A DNA stretch of 64,000 bases from Mesocentrotus franciscanus (taxonomy: Eukaryota; Echinodermata; Echinoidea; Camarodonta; Strongylocentrotidae), in assembly GCA_037976565.1 (NCBI GenBank), contig CP137675.1, positions 496,001 through 560,000 on the forward strand, written 5' to 3'. Position numbers and translations under genes: made by a program. This document shows, one piece after another, positions 11,400 through 24,000 of this stretch. Each line of letters opens with the position of its first letter. Position 1 is the first letter of the stretch. The notes under the pieces were generated by a model. It was not told where the DNA came from and did not search any database. It worked only from the letters and a program-made list of their open reading frames with translations.

Positions 11400-12720
11400 G
11401 CATATACAAGACTCTACTATTATTATCATCAGTATTGATGAGGTCTAACACCACATCCAGAATTTTATGTCGGCAAATGGCGAAAATTGACCTTATGATT
11501 GAAAAAACTTCTGCTACAGAAAAAGTGAAAGAATAATAACTGGCTGATAACGTAAATGTACATTAAATGTATCTCTGAAATATTAAACTAAAATGTTCAA
11601 TTTTGAGTATCAAAATCTTAAACTTAAAGTACATATTCATTTGGATATAATAAAGAGAAATAAGTATGACCGTTTAATATTGTTATGTGCACAAAAAAAA
11701 GATTTATAATTTAATGACTGCTATAAAAAGCACACATTATTTTTTAAGCATTTATATGATGTACTTTATATGCAAATGTTATGTCGTACTATTTTGCCAA
11801 ACATTCAGCGGAAATGCAATGTGCCATAGGGTACAAACGAATGGATAATACGTATGTTGATTTTGTGTTCGTCTTTATGGTAAAAAAATCATCATCATTG
11901 ATAATATATTTGTAAAGCGCTTAGACACATCGTTGATGTATTATGCGCTATCTAAAAGCAGAATATTATTATTATTATGCTTGCCAACGATCAACCTTTT
12001 TTACTTTCGAGAGAGGACCTATATCTAGTTACGGTGGAAAATTATATGTGTCCTATGAATGCTTTCAACTTAGTTTTCAACTTATGACTTTTGACCAAAT
12101 TGATGCTTGTTCTGTCCAATATAGCCACATGGGTGTCGAATTAATTATATTTTTTGGTATTTTTCCAGCAGATTGTCGCCTAACTTAGTCATGTTAGTGC
12201 TCCACATTATGTTTCAATATTTATGTGCCTTAATAACAAGAAACGATATAGATAGTCAATTTGAGTGATAATTATCGGTGCAATAATTATATTTAGGGGT
12301 TTCTTTAATGCCGGATAATCTTTTAAATTTCTGACGTGGGACGAGTTTAACTCTTAACGTTAAATAGTTAGAGACCAGTGTTTAAAAAAAATCTAATTAT
12401 ATGACTCTATACTTTTTAAACATTAGTATGGAAAATATTTTCTAGGAATCTATGGCCAGCAAGTTCTTGCAAATAATGATGATATATTAATTCAAATAAA
12501 AACATGATATTCAATCACAGTTTTCTGTTTAGTTGGAATATTATGATTTTATTTTCTCGACGTTTTTGAAGAATGAATAAATCTGTTCATACCTCTCTTT
12601 CCTACAATGGCGGTCATTTCATAATTTTCATGATAACTTAGCATAGCTAGATCAAACACGAGGTGTAATTTGAATATTGGCAAGGAGGGCATGCATATAA
12701 TCTTGCTTTAAAAAATACAT
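11400..12720. other. Intergenic AT-rich sequence with a SINE tail remnant
   Basis: The only recognisable item is at about 11908-11975: TTGTAAAGCGCTTAGACACATC followed by GTATTATGCGCTATCTAAAA, the 3' end of the SINE type seen complete at 23316-23664. The 81-codon open frame at 11943-12188 overlaps this tail and is not credible as a gene. Confidence 0.5.
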
Positions 12721-14116
12721 GTACAACACTGTAAGGTGCCGGTCAGGTTGCTTTACAAATCTTGGATACACATCGAAAGGATGCATTTTGTTTTCTCTTT
12801 GATTTGTTAAGCAGTGTTTTTTGCAAAAAAAGTTAAATTTGTTGTTAAACTGTAATGATGTTCTTTTGAAATGAAATATGTTAGATTATATTATACTATT
12901 TGAATATGAACATACTGTAGTTCAGTTAATCAGCATTAATATTTAAAAATTGTATGATAATTTTGTGATTGGACCATCACCATTACATACTTCATCCATT
13001 AATTAATATCATATAATACGTCATTGTAACATGACAAATGTTGGCAATTGTTAGACACTTTGTTTATTCTTATGCAAATGCATTTGTTAGTTTCACTCCA
13101 ATTTGCTGACTTCGAATTATTATAATTGGCCGTGAGATCCTGATTGCCAAAGGTGCAATGTTTTCGAGAGAGGCACTAGTGTAGGGCATTTGAAGGGGCA
13201 AGGGGAGCCGTTTCCTCCCCGCCTGACTAATTTCCGACCGCCCCCAAAAGAATCTTGTATTGTTTGTTAATTCCACTTTCCATACCTCCCTTATTGTAAT
13301 TTGGTATGGGCAAATACACATATTGAACTAGTCTAAGCTATGTACACTTCAAAAGAAGATTATACGTATAAGTTTATATTTACGGTCAAACAGTGATTCA
13401 CTTTTCAGATCTCCTAAATACCGTATACAAGATATAAACAAACTGTTACAGTCTGTGCACCTTGTTGTCTGAATTCTCAATTGTATTACCATCTTGTTTT
13501 GTATCATGCATGTACATGAAACTATTTCCCATGGATTATGTACGGATAATAATCATGATAAAGAAAAATTGCATTTATTGAATTACCTTTTCAGTTATAC
13601 CTTTTAAAACTTGTATCAGATGTTCATAAATATGGTACCAGATCAACTAATTGCAGGTATGTATTCGCAACCACTTAAACTTATGTCTCTCTTTTCTTTT
13701 TTTCTTCTTTTTAACACACTATCTGTTTTACCGGTCCTAAGCTTTGGAACGATTTACCCAGACCTTTGAGAAATCTGTATCACTACTGTAAATGGAAACT
13801 GAAAAAGAGTATGATATGTGATTATTGCTCATGATTTATAGGCCTAGTTCCATCTAGCTGATAAAGACTACGATACTACAGTATTTATATTAAAATACAA
13901 GCCCTACTTTCTCACATTTTGAATATAAATCAAATGATAATAATCTTTGATCTGTGATAAATCTTAAAACTGATGTGAACATTCGTCTTCATCCTTTAGC
14001 AGTCTGAAGAATGCTTAATTTGTATTATCTTGTTTCAGAGAATATGTCGTATGTACCTGTTTTTGCTGGGTCTCCTTAAAAGATGTTTAGTCACACGAAA
14101 ATAATCAACTACCCCA

Positions 14117-14332
14117 ATGAGCACACTGTATCGTTTTGTGAACTGCTGGCAGGGACTTGGCCTTTGCTTATACTTAATTATGTTTCCAGTATCAGTTTAT
14201 AAAATATATCGTTATCTTCGTCCCGGAATGACTGTTAATACTAATAAATCCAATCGAATTGTACTTTGTTGTGTCCAAAGAGTTCAACCCATGTCATTTA
14301 ACCTGATCAGTGTTTGTGCTCAAAGTGTATAG
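14117..14332 (+). CDS. Short open frame preserved in both segmental copies (71 codons, doubtful)
   Basis: An ATG-initiated frame with one hydrophobic stretch (LCLYLIMFPVSV) is retained at 14117-14332 and 45876-46091. Between the copies I count two amino-acid changes (G to S, P to L) and two silent ones, which does not indicate selection for coding. No family is recognised and no splice context is evident. Retention is probably due to the recent duplication. Confidence 0.15.
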   Translation: MSTLYRFVNCWQGLGLCLYLIMFPVSVYKIYRYLRPGMTVNTNKSNRIVLCCVQRVQPMSFNLISVCAQSV

Positions 14333-15869
14333 CAAGATGATCCGCCACATCTTTACTCGGAACTTTATATTTCGGAAAAATTAAAGGGTTAAGGTTGTGA
14401 TCGGGTTTAAGGTTAGGGTATCTGTTAAGATAAGGTCACAGGCCTATAGTGTTCGGTCGATTTTAAAAGCATTTGTCGTACAATCTCTAGGAAAATGTTG
14501 TCCATGTGCTTTCCATATTTGAAATACTTGGTATAATTGAATTTCATTTGTTATCATCACAACAATGATTCAGTGAATTCTGGTCAGCAAAAGAGAGTGA
14601 TATTAGGACGAAATTAATTTGAAACGAAGAACAAAATTGAAGTTTATCCTGATAGGAACAATTTTTTTATAATAGATCGCTCCTCCTGTTCTCTTTGTTT
14701 TACTTATACAATCCTTTCGTTTCTCAACACTATACCATTACATGCAAATTACTTAGAACCTCTCATCTCTCATGACTTTCAAACTCATATCTCGGAAAAA
14801 ATAACAACGGGAAGACCATGAATATTATTTCTTCAATTATGTTAATTTTTCCATTAATATTTCTGTGTATAATAATGCTATAATATGTTGACCTTATTTC
14901 ATTGTTTCTTGTTCATTTAATATATCAAATATTTCCCAATATCATGTATTAACAAATCATTTGATAGGAAAGTAATGTGTTTGACCAGAAAAAAGGTGCA
15001 TCAGATCTTTCGGATTACTTACATGCAGTTAAGTTTAATTAAAAAGAGTAAAGTATGTAACAAACTAAGGCAAAACCTACTCTAAATTATAAAATATACA
15101 CCAAAAAAACAAAATCATTTGTATCTCGCCTATTAACGTGTTATATATTCTGATACTGATGGGATATAATTCATTGAAGTATTTAATTCAACCTTTTTTT
15201 TTCTTTTCAAGGGAATACAGTGGTATCATCTCATCCTACATGAAAGAATTATCGGATCCACAACAAATCTTGCGCTTAACCGTATCTCCTTCTCTTTCAA
15301 CCGGTATCGGCTTAGCTAGACTAGGATGAAAACTGGGAATTTACGAGATGGAATAGAAAACCTATACCCCATCAGTAACAGTCACTTTTGCATGACGATT
15401 AAGGCCAGATATAATGCAATGTTATGAAAAAAGCAACACTGTTTTTTCATAGAAAAGACGCCGGTATTTAAAAAAATGATATTCGTTTACTATGAATGAC
15501 AGAATTAAATGTGTTTTAAAGAAGGAGAAAGAAATACATACAATGCCATAGTTCTACTTAACGGTACGATTCAACATTTTAAGGCTGTGGTAAAATTCCA
15601 TCCACAGTAATTAAGCCATTATGATTTTTTTTCAATGAATATCTTTCTATCCCTTACTGAAAATTCGTTTGGATGTAACCTCAAATAATTTATGTTTTTA
15701 TCAAGCATGTGGAGAAGATTCAGACATAATTTGGAGTCCGTGTTTTTTTCTTCTGAGAAGAGTTAAGAATGTGTATTATGAACTATACACACATGGACTA
15801 TACTGACTATACATGGTCACTTCATATTTCATTATGATAAAATAATTTTGTAACATTATCTTTAAAAGT

Positions 15870-16625
15870 GCATTTTATCAAATCTATGAAGACATAATTA
15901 CATTCTAAACGCAAAACATCTCCGTAATAATATAATATACAATTAAGTAAAACGTAAAGTCTCTCAACAATTCAGCTCTCTTTGTGCCAACATTTCTAAC
16001 CCATATGAAAAAACTGCTTTATAAACTCATGCTTTTCATAACTTTTAGCAACGATGACTAAAACTGTGTTGAATATAATACAATACGTCATAACATTAAT
16101 TATACACTCTTTACAAATGTAAATAATTCAGGATAAACTAAATGTATACAAACATAATTACAGTTTAAAAGCAATACACCTCCGTAGTAATATTATATAC
16201 AATTAATTTAACGGTAAGTCTTCCAACAAATCAGCTCTCTTTTGTACTAAAATTGCTAACCCTTATGAAAACCTGCCTCATAAACTCATGCTTTTCATAA
16301 ATTTTGCAACGAAACTAAAACTGCGTTGAATATATACAATACGTCGAAACATTAAGTATACACCCTTAACAAATATAAAGAATTCAGGATAAACTTGTAT
16401 TAAATCTATAAAGACATAATCACAGTCTAACCGTAATACACCTGCGTAGTAATATAATAAACAATTAATTTAAAAGGTAAGGCTTTCCATAAATCAGCTC
16501 TCTTTGTACTAACATTTCTAACCCTTATGAAAAAAAAATCATAACTTTTTCCTAGCTTTTGCAACGATGACTAAAACAGTGCTGAGTATAAACAGTATTT
16601 TATAACATTAAGAATAGACCCTTTA
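15870..16625. repeat. Tandem repeat with about 250-base period (three units)
   Basis: The order ACATAATTACA, AACACATCTCCGTA-like, ACAATTAAGTAAAACGTAAAG, CAGCTCTCTTT, CTAACCCATATGAAAA, GATGACTAAAACTG and TTCAGGATAAACT repeats about three times. The matching array is at 47715-48350. It is AT-rich and non-coding. Confidence 0.75.
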
Positions 16626-17119
16626 TAAAAAAATTTGGTTGCATGAAGGCAATGATTCTGATTTGAAAACTACAAAAAGTGAAATTTATTTTTGTATTTA
16701 GATTATTATTATCATTATTATTAATTTTTGATTAAACATTAAACATCAAAATAAAGGGAAAAGAAAACAAAAATCTGCCTCCTCTTCCGTTTAAGAATAG
16801 CTGGCGGACCTTTAACAACAATACTTGGGGGAGATGCATACTACAGACTGGGGTAAATAGCCGGGGTAAACAAAACAATGTCGGAATAATTATATCTTCA
16901 ACCTTCTTATATACACTGATTGACTGACTGCAAACACATCCATTGCCTATACAAAAAAAGAACAACTTTTTGTTTGTGCGTGGCTGACAGAGGGGCGTTA
17001 TCAAGTTCACATGCCATATGGCACGCTTCCGGTAATTCACTTCCGAGTTTTGTTTTCTTTGTTTCATCACATTTCCCAATTCTCGTTGGTCATTGTTTCA
17101 TGGAAAATTCTACCTAATT

Positions 17120-17502
17120 CTAAGCAAGGTTAAGATCTTGATAAGAGCTTTCTTGTTGGGTTGAGTCTAGTTCTTGGTAGGTATTTGCACTGTCTGGTGA
17201 AGCTGTTCTAGGATTCACTTCGAGGTACTCATGATCTTCAGGAAACTGGGACTGACCTGTCTCTGGGTTATGAACTCCGGGGGACTGTGTAGGGTTGGTG
17301 GTTGTAGATCCATTGTTGATAGTAGTGAGTTCTGTACCATCCGACACGATGTGTGTAGGATTTGGCTTGGTATTACAAACTCGGCAGACCACCACAATAC
17401 CGATGACGAGTAGCAAGAATAAAGATATCCCGACGAATGACATAGTTCCAATAACACGTGGTGATGTCATTGGTGATGACGTTATTGGTGATGTTCTTGG
17501 GG
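17120..17502 (-). CDS. Gene I transmembrane exon with ITAM-like tail
   Basis: After the acceptor GTATACAG|CC come a Ser/Thr/Pro stalk, a membrane span ([17 protein letters not shown]) and a tail ending in TAG at 17122-17120. The tail holds EYLEV and then [16 protein letters not shown]. This fits the ITAM spacing: YxxL, eight residues, YxxL. In known immune receptors such motifs are phosphorylated by Src-family kinases and recruit tandem-SH2 kinases of the Syk family. That function is inferred here from the motif alone. The frame is intact for 127 codons. The stalk has a 27-base in-frame expansion (TCACCA-type repeats) relative to gene II. Confidence 0.85.
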
Positions 17503-18003
17503 CTGTATACAATTACAAAATAGTTGAAGTATGTTTGGGTCATGATATGACGTTATGCCACTTACGGCTTTGAACTTGATCGTTCAATGACAATGTAATG
17601 TGCTTTAATCATGGCTGTCGACAAATTGTGCCGTCAACACCCGGCACAAATGGTCGCCGTCGACAATTTGTACCGGCGACAATTTGTGCCGTTAGGTTTT
17701 GCAAAATTGGCACAAATTGTCACCGTCGACAATTTGTGCCGTAACAGGAGGCATACAAACGTCTAGAGGCCTGTGGGCAAAATAGCTCATGTACGAATAG
17801 ATGGTGTTATTTAAAAAGAAGAACATTATAAAGGTTAGAGCACATAGAAAGAAAAAAACAGTAAAGTTGATAAGGTAAACAAAGAGGGAAAGTGGGTTGA
17901 ATAAGTAGAGGAGAAGCAGGGAGACAAAGAAAAAGAGGGAAGAGTTGATTAGGTAAACAGGGGAGAAAGTGGGTCGAATAAGTCCAGATGAAACAGAGAG
18001 AGC

Positions 18004-18037
<34 letters not shown>

Positions 18038-21000
18038 TGGAGAGAGAAAAGGGGATAGGAGCGTAGCTCATAACAAATAGTGAGAGAAAAGAAGGCGAAG
18101 GAAATAACAAGAATGGACGGTAGCTCCAAGATATCAAGGAAGTGACAATAACAAAACATTTTGTTAAAAAACTGCACGAAGCCAACACGGACATGTACGC
18201 ATACCCTGAGATAATGTACATTACAATATTACTCGTGAGCAGTAAACTTAGGGTCCATGATCTGAGCTTGCAAATAATATTTGTAACGTTTTTTGAAAGT
18301 GTTCAGTGAAGGTGAATTCTTCAAGTAGGTCGGTGTACTAGCTGTTCCACAGCTTCGAACCATTAACTGTAATTGAAGATAGCATACTTGATTTTAAAAT
18401 TGGTGGACGTAGATGTTTATTATTTTGGGTGTTATGCGAGTGAATGGATTCTGCAGTACAAAACATAATATTACAAATTAGCGGCGGAACCTGCTAACGG
18501 TATTAGAACATGAATATTGAAACAACGGTATTAAAGAGGGTTTTATGTGCACAGAAATCAACATGATTTGTGTGAGAATTCGATAACCTTCTTTTGTAGA
18601 TTAAATGTACGGTTCCATGCTGTGGGAGAGGCCCTGCCCCATCAAATATTTCCAGAATATAAGGTACGGCAAAAATAATGTATTGTTTTGAGAGGTAATA
18701 AAACGCATGAGATAACTTCCATATTATACCACAATTTTTAGACAACACTTGATTGCGACTGTTTATGTGATTTTTCAAATTCAGGTTTTTATCAATAATC
18801 ACACCAAGAAATTGCATTCCCTCAACTCGTTCAATGGAATTCGGGTCAATATATATATCATTGTTTAGAATTAATTATCGCTTGGGACCGAAACTCATGA
18901 ATTTAGTTTTCTGAATATTAAGAGAGCGTTTATTCGATTGGAACCATTCTATTAAATTAGCAAATTATTGTCAACATCTTCTTTGAGTTTGACGTATCTT
19001 TGTTATTAAATGTCAAGTTCGTATCGTATACATATAGATAATAGAATAGTATCGGACTGTGCAAGGACTTATTAATATCATTAACTTATAAAAGGAAAAA
19101 CAATGGGCCGAGGATTGACCCTTGTGCAATTTCACATTGTACAAGTATTTGAAATGAAGAATAATTAAATACACTTGTAAATTGCTTTCGCCCTCTCAGG
19201 TATAATAACTCTCCATTAATACACAGACGGCTACCGTACACTATTTTTTTTTAAAATGAGGATTCCGAAGTAAAATTGAATGCTAAAAACGATTTCAGGT
19301 TAAGACCCACAGAAGACCACAGGGACCCTAAAGTTGCTCAAAAAAGGGCACAAAGGACCAGGAACACATGTTCTTTTACTTTGATATTGATTAATCCCAA
19401 TTTCGTTGAAATTTGTACCAAAACGTAGATAATTTCATGGTGGTTCAAGGTTCCCTTAAAATATAATTTACAAAATGCTATTTTTCGTCAAAAGGGCCGC
19501 TTTTCGTCTTTCGAATAAAGAAGGTGTGCTTAGTTTATGCGGTAGTGGCAGGCAAACCTCTCTTTTCTGAGTTTGGCCCTCCGCTTATTAGCGATATTGC
19601 TCAACAAAGCAAATCTGCCACAAACTATAATTATCTGAGTGGAAGAGAGGATACGGTACTCGCTTGTCTTATATTTTAAACAGACATTTATTTTTCACCT
19701 ATAAGATTTACTCGTAAAAATAAAGGGTCAACGTTAAATATTCTAATCTTTAGCATGTGTCTCATTTGAATGAATATTGCTGCAGACCATGATTTACGTC
19801 ATTAAAAAAAATATAGTGTTCTACCAGTGTCACAAATAAGGTATCAAAATATATCCATCTGACCGTAATTAAATGCCTAAACCCCTGAGCTTCCTGGGGC
19901 TTCGCCCCTGGACCCCCGGGGCTTCTCCCCTGGACCCCCGGGGCTTTGCGCCTAGACCCCACACCAATTTACGCTCCGCTCTACCTTATGGTAAATACTT
20001 TAGCCCCCCCCCCACTTTAAAAAACGTTCCGCGGAGCCTGATACAATCCACATTAATTTTTGCTGTTAATTAAGAAACTATGGCACTACCGGTAAGTGAA
20101 ATTGATTTTTGATACATCTGGATTAAAAAAGAGATTCTGGGTGCAAAACTAACGAAAACAGAGTATAAATACTTCACAGGAGTAAGACATCAAAAGTTCC
20201 GATTTCTTTTGAATGTTGAAACTTTGAAAATGGTATTCACTACACTTTATCTAATGTAAGGGCACTGTATTTCACAATGTCTTAAAGACACTTATTTGCT
20301 GAGGAGGAAAGCAGCGAGAGTTGGTTTCTTTGAATGTTAAACCATTTTCCAGTATATTCGGTATAGGTGCAAATTAAATTAGGAGATCCTAAAGAAGCAA
20401 AAGCAAGGGAGCAACACAGTTGAATTTTAGAAGAGAAATCACACTTTAAATTGTTAATAACACTATTTTTCATTAACAATACCAAGGGTAAAGGGTGCAT
20501 ATAACCCAAAACACCATAATAATTTCAATTTCTCTCCTATTTTTCTTTTTTTTTTGCGTTGATTTTGTGCCCCCTCAAGTGCATGTGCTCACCACCCACC
20601 CCTCCTCCCCAAAATAAACTGCTAATAATTGGGGTATACTACTAAGGCCCTATAGCCTTCCCGATCGCTGTCACCCATATTTCATGAACGAGCCACACTG
20701 TTTATAGCAAACCAAACCAATATACAAGTTGAGTCACTAATCATATTTCATATTACACAGTTGGTAGAGCAGTGGTCTCGTAATCCCGTGACCCGGGTTC
20801 GAAACCTAGTCGATGCGCTAGTGCCCTGTGGTAAAGCATTAATCCTCATTACCAGGTCCCTCGGAGAGAACCTAAAACCGTCGCACAGTGGGCCAGGGAG
20901 GAACAAAAGTGCGCCAAAACTCATTTTTGGTGATTATTTTTTTCTTTTTTTTTCTTGCCCAGTTGAAAGATAATACATTGAAGAATACCTCAGTAGAATA

Positions 21001-24000
21001 TTTAATTCCGGTATGCACAATAAGGGTATATTAAAATTTACTCCTTCAAACTACAAAATCTTACATATTCACAGTTTTAGTGACTTATTTTTATAAATCT
21101 TTCAATTTAACATGAATTTTTAAAGTTATTGACATGAAATTGCTCTCACATATTTCTGATAGTTCATTTCACTGCATAAATAGGTTAAAAATGGATATAA
21201 ACACAATCTTCATAATATATTATAGGGTAATTCACTGACGGAAAAATGGACTAATTATCCATGTTTTTTATAAATCCAGAGGAAATGTTTGGATTTCCAG
21301 GGATTTCCGCTTTAATCTTATTACCAACATCTTCTCTGATGTCTAAGCTTTGTTGATACCAGATTTGGCTGCGGCCTTTGCGGTTTATTATGTTAGACCC
21401 GATTTTCCTTGCAACATTGCCCCGAAAAATGTGTTTATTTTGGTCCGCGGCTGAATCATGAAGGATTCGCCGTCATAAATTACGGCGTGTGGGGGCGCGT
21501 GACACTTGTTCTGACACCGCGGACCAATATAAATACATTTTTCGGGGCAATGTGGCAAGGAAAATCGGCTATAACATAGAAACAGGCTAAAGAGGGCAGC
21601 CAAATCTGGTATCAACTTAAAGCTTAGACATCAGAGAAAATGTTGGTAATACAATTAAAGTGGAAATCCCTGAAATCTAAACATTTCCTCTGGATTTATA
21701 AAAACATGGATAATTAGTACATTTTTCAGTGATTTACCCTATAATATATTATGAAGATTGTGTTTCTATCCATTTTTAACCCATTCATGCAGTGAAATGA
21801 ACTATCAGGAATATGTGACATCAATTTCATATCAATAGCTATAAAATAAGTCACGTTTGCACTAAAACTGTGAATATGTAAGATTTTGCTGTTTGAAAGA
21901 GTAAATTTATACCCTTATAGTGCATACCGAAATTAAATATTTTACTGAGGTATTCTTCAATGTATTATCTTTCAACTGGGCAAGAAAAGAAAAAAAGAAT
22001 AAATAAATGAATAAATAAATCACCAAAAAGTTTTGGCGCACTTTGGCTCCTCCCTGGCCCACTGTGCGTCGGTCCTCTGGTTGCTTACTAACAAGCATTT
22101 ATGCTTTCTGAGCAGTCAGGTAAAATAACTACTACTACTACTACTACTACTACTATATACACTTATCATATGCATGAGGAAGAGGCAAAACATGTATACT
22201 AAACTAAAAAGAAAGTATACCTCTTCGGATTATAATAATGATAGTGGGTTCTTGTATAGCGCTCGTGTCTGTCAAACTTGATACTCCTGGCGCTCCACAA
22301 TTATTACCCGATATAACCTATAATGATAGCTTTTAATAACAATAAAGACTTAAAGTACAAGTCCACTCCACTGAAAAGTTGAGCTGATTAGATAGATAAA
22401 AATCTAAAAAGCCCAAATATAACTTGGTTTTGGAAAATGGTGCTCAGATTTATTTTTAATAATTTTTTTTAATGAGCAAAAACAAGTTAATGAGCGAGTC
22501 GGTTGTGACGTAGGGTCCTCACAACACAGATTCGTAATGTAACCAAATTTAATGCATACGTCTTTGTGAAGTGCCTCGATACAAACTATTTCATTCACCT
22601 GATAAGAATAATGAAACACTATTATTCTTATCAGGTGAATGAAATAGTTTGTATAGAGGCACTTCACAAAGACGTATGCATTAAATTTGGTTACATTACG
22701 AAAATAGCCTATTGTCAGAATGTAACCGCTGGCACTTTCGTTGTGAGGAGCATACGTCACATCCGTACAGCAATATAAATGTTTTGCTCGAAATACCCGA
22801 AACAAAAATCGCTCTTAAAAATCACCTGATTGAAGTACGCCCGTGATATTTGGCAGTTTTAACCTTTGATTTATTTACAACATGTTATAATTTTTGAAAA
22901 TCGGAGTGGACTTGGGCTTTAAAACACTTACCACAGCGTACCCCAGCGTCTTCATTATGACCACAGTCATTGTCATACCACTCATTGGATGAGCAGGTTG
23001 TGAGGGAGTACTCGTGACCATAACAATTAACCTCATCTAATAGAATAGGACCAGTCCCTTTTCCGTAAGTACCGTCACTTGTCCAGGCAACTGCAGAGTC
23101 TGTTGATAATCCAAGTTGTCTACAAACAACCTCAGCATCATTATCGTCCCAAGAATCATCACAAACGGTACCCCATACACCGTTATAGTAGATTTCTACT
23201 CGGCCCTCATGTGCAGATGCGCCACCAACAAGACGGACGGAAGTACTTGGGACGAAAGAAGTTGCTGTTGATGTTCCATATCCTATAAAAGGGGGTTAAA
23301 AATAAAGCAATGAATGTGGAGGTGTGGTGGTATAACGGTTTATTCACTTGACTCTTAATCAAATGGTTGAGGGTTCGAATCCCAGCACTGATGTCCCTTT
23401 GGCAAGACAATAATCCACATTTGCCAGTCTCCACCGAGGCGTTAAATGGGTACCTGGTAGGATGCAAAAGTCATTGTGGTTTGTCCAGCGCATTGTGAGC
23501 GTCTGTAAAATGACGCCAGGCTGGAATGCTTCCCAGGGATCGATTGGATAATTTTGCATACATTGTGTACGGGCAACCCTAAATCCGATGACAGGGGTAT
23601 AGTAATAATACATCTGTAAAGCGCTTTGAGATATCATCGATGTATTAAGCGCTGTATAAACCCTGACTATTGGTATTCTTTTAATTACTTTTCTAGAACG
23701 AGCGCTATAGAGACGAATTTAGATAACTTTTACATGTTTGAAGGTAAAAAAAAAAATGACTACACCCCTATTTACACCCTCAACCAACTCGGCAGCCCTG
23801 TCGCATGCCCCCACTGGTTAACGTATCCCTATGACACCAGTGCTCCCTCCACGACTGGATTATGCTCTAGACCTATTATTGACGATATACAAGAATCCTC
23901 TCTAAGATCAGGATCTATTTTCTTACTTTTCTATGTTAAAAAAACAACTTACCACACTGAACTCCTGCACCTTGATTAAGATCAATACAGGAGGCTTCTC

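Larger units (their letters stand above)
12725..17119. repeat. Segmental duplication, copy A (downstream of gene I)
   Basis: From TGCCGGTCAGGTTGCTTT at about 12737 to the ITAM exon at 17120, the sequence is colinear with 45047-49721 downstream of gene II, with small indels. For instance, about 80 bases of GTCGTAC... intergenic sequence near 13020-13230 and one repeat unit near 16440 differ. This shows the two receptor loci were duplicated together with several kilobases of 3' flank. Apart from the tandem repeats and one short open frame listed separately, nothing coding is seen. Confidence 0.85.

Noticed and set aside
17215..17573. Other-frame open frames over the ITAM exons (also 50096-50448)
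   Set aside because: Shadows of the transmembrane/ITAM exon in other frames.
17692..18221. 161- and 90-codon minus-strand open frames
   Set aside because: Leucine/serine low complexity from a GA-rich tract; absent from the paralogous segment.
22404..22805. 133-codon minus-strand open frame
   Set aside because: Lies inside the palindromic MITE; the same peptide appears on the opposite strand (22566-22778), as expected for an inverted repeat.
23079..23288. Plus-strand 69-codon frames over the SRCR2 exons (also at 39807 and 52819)
   Set aside because: Antisense shadows of the minus-strand SRCR exons; their conservation follows from the real exon.
23330..23390. tRNA gene-like sequences with A and B boxes (also near 20760, 40065 and 53960)
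   Set aside because: They are heads of SINEs with shared bodies and tails and cannot form a proper acceptor stem, so they are not functional tRNA genes.
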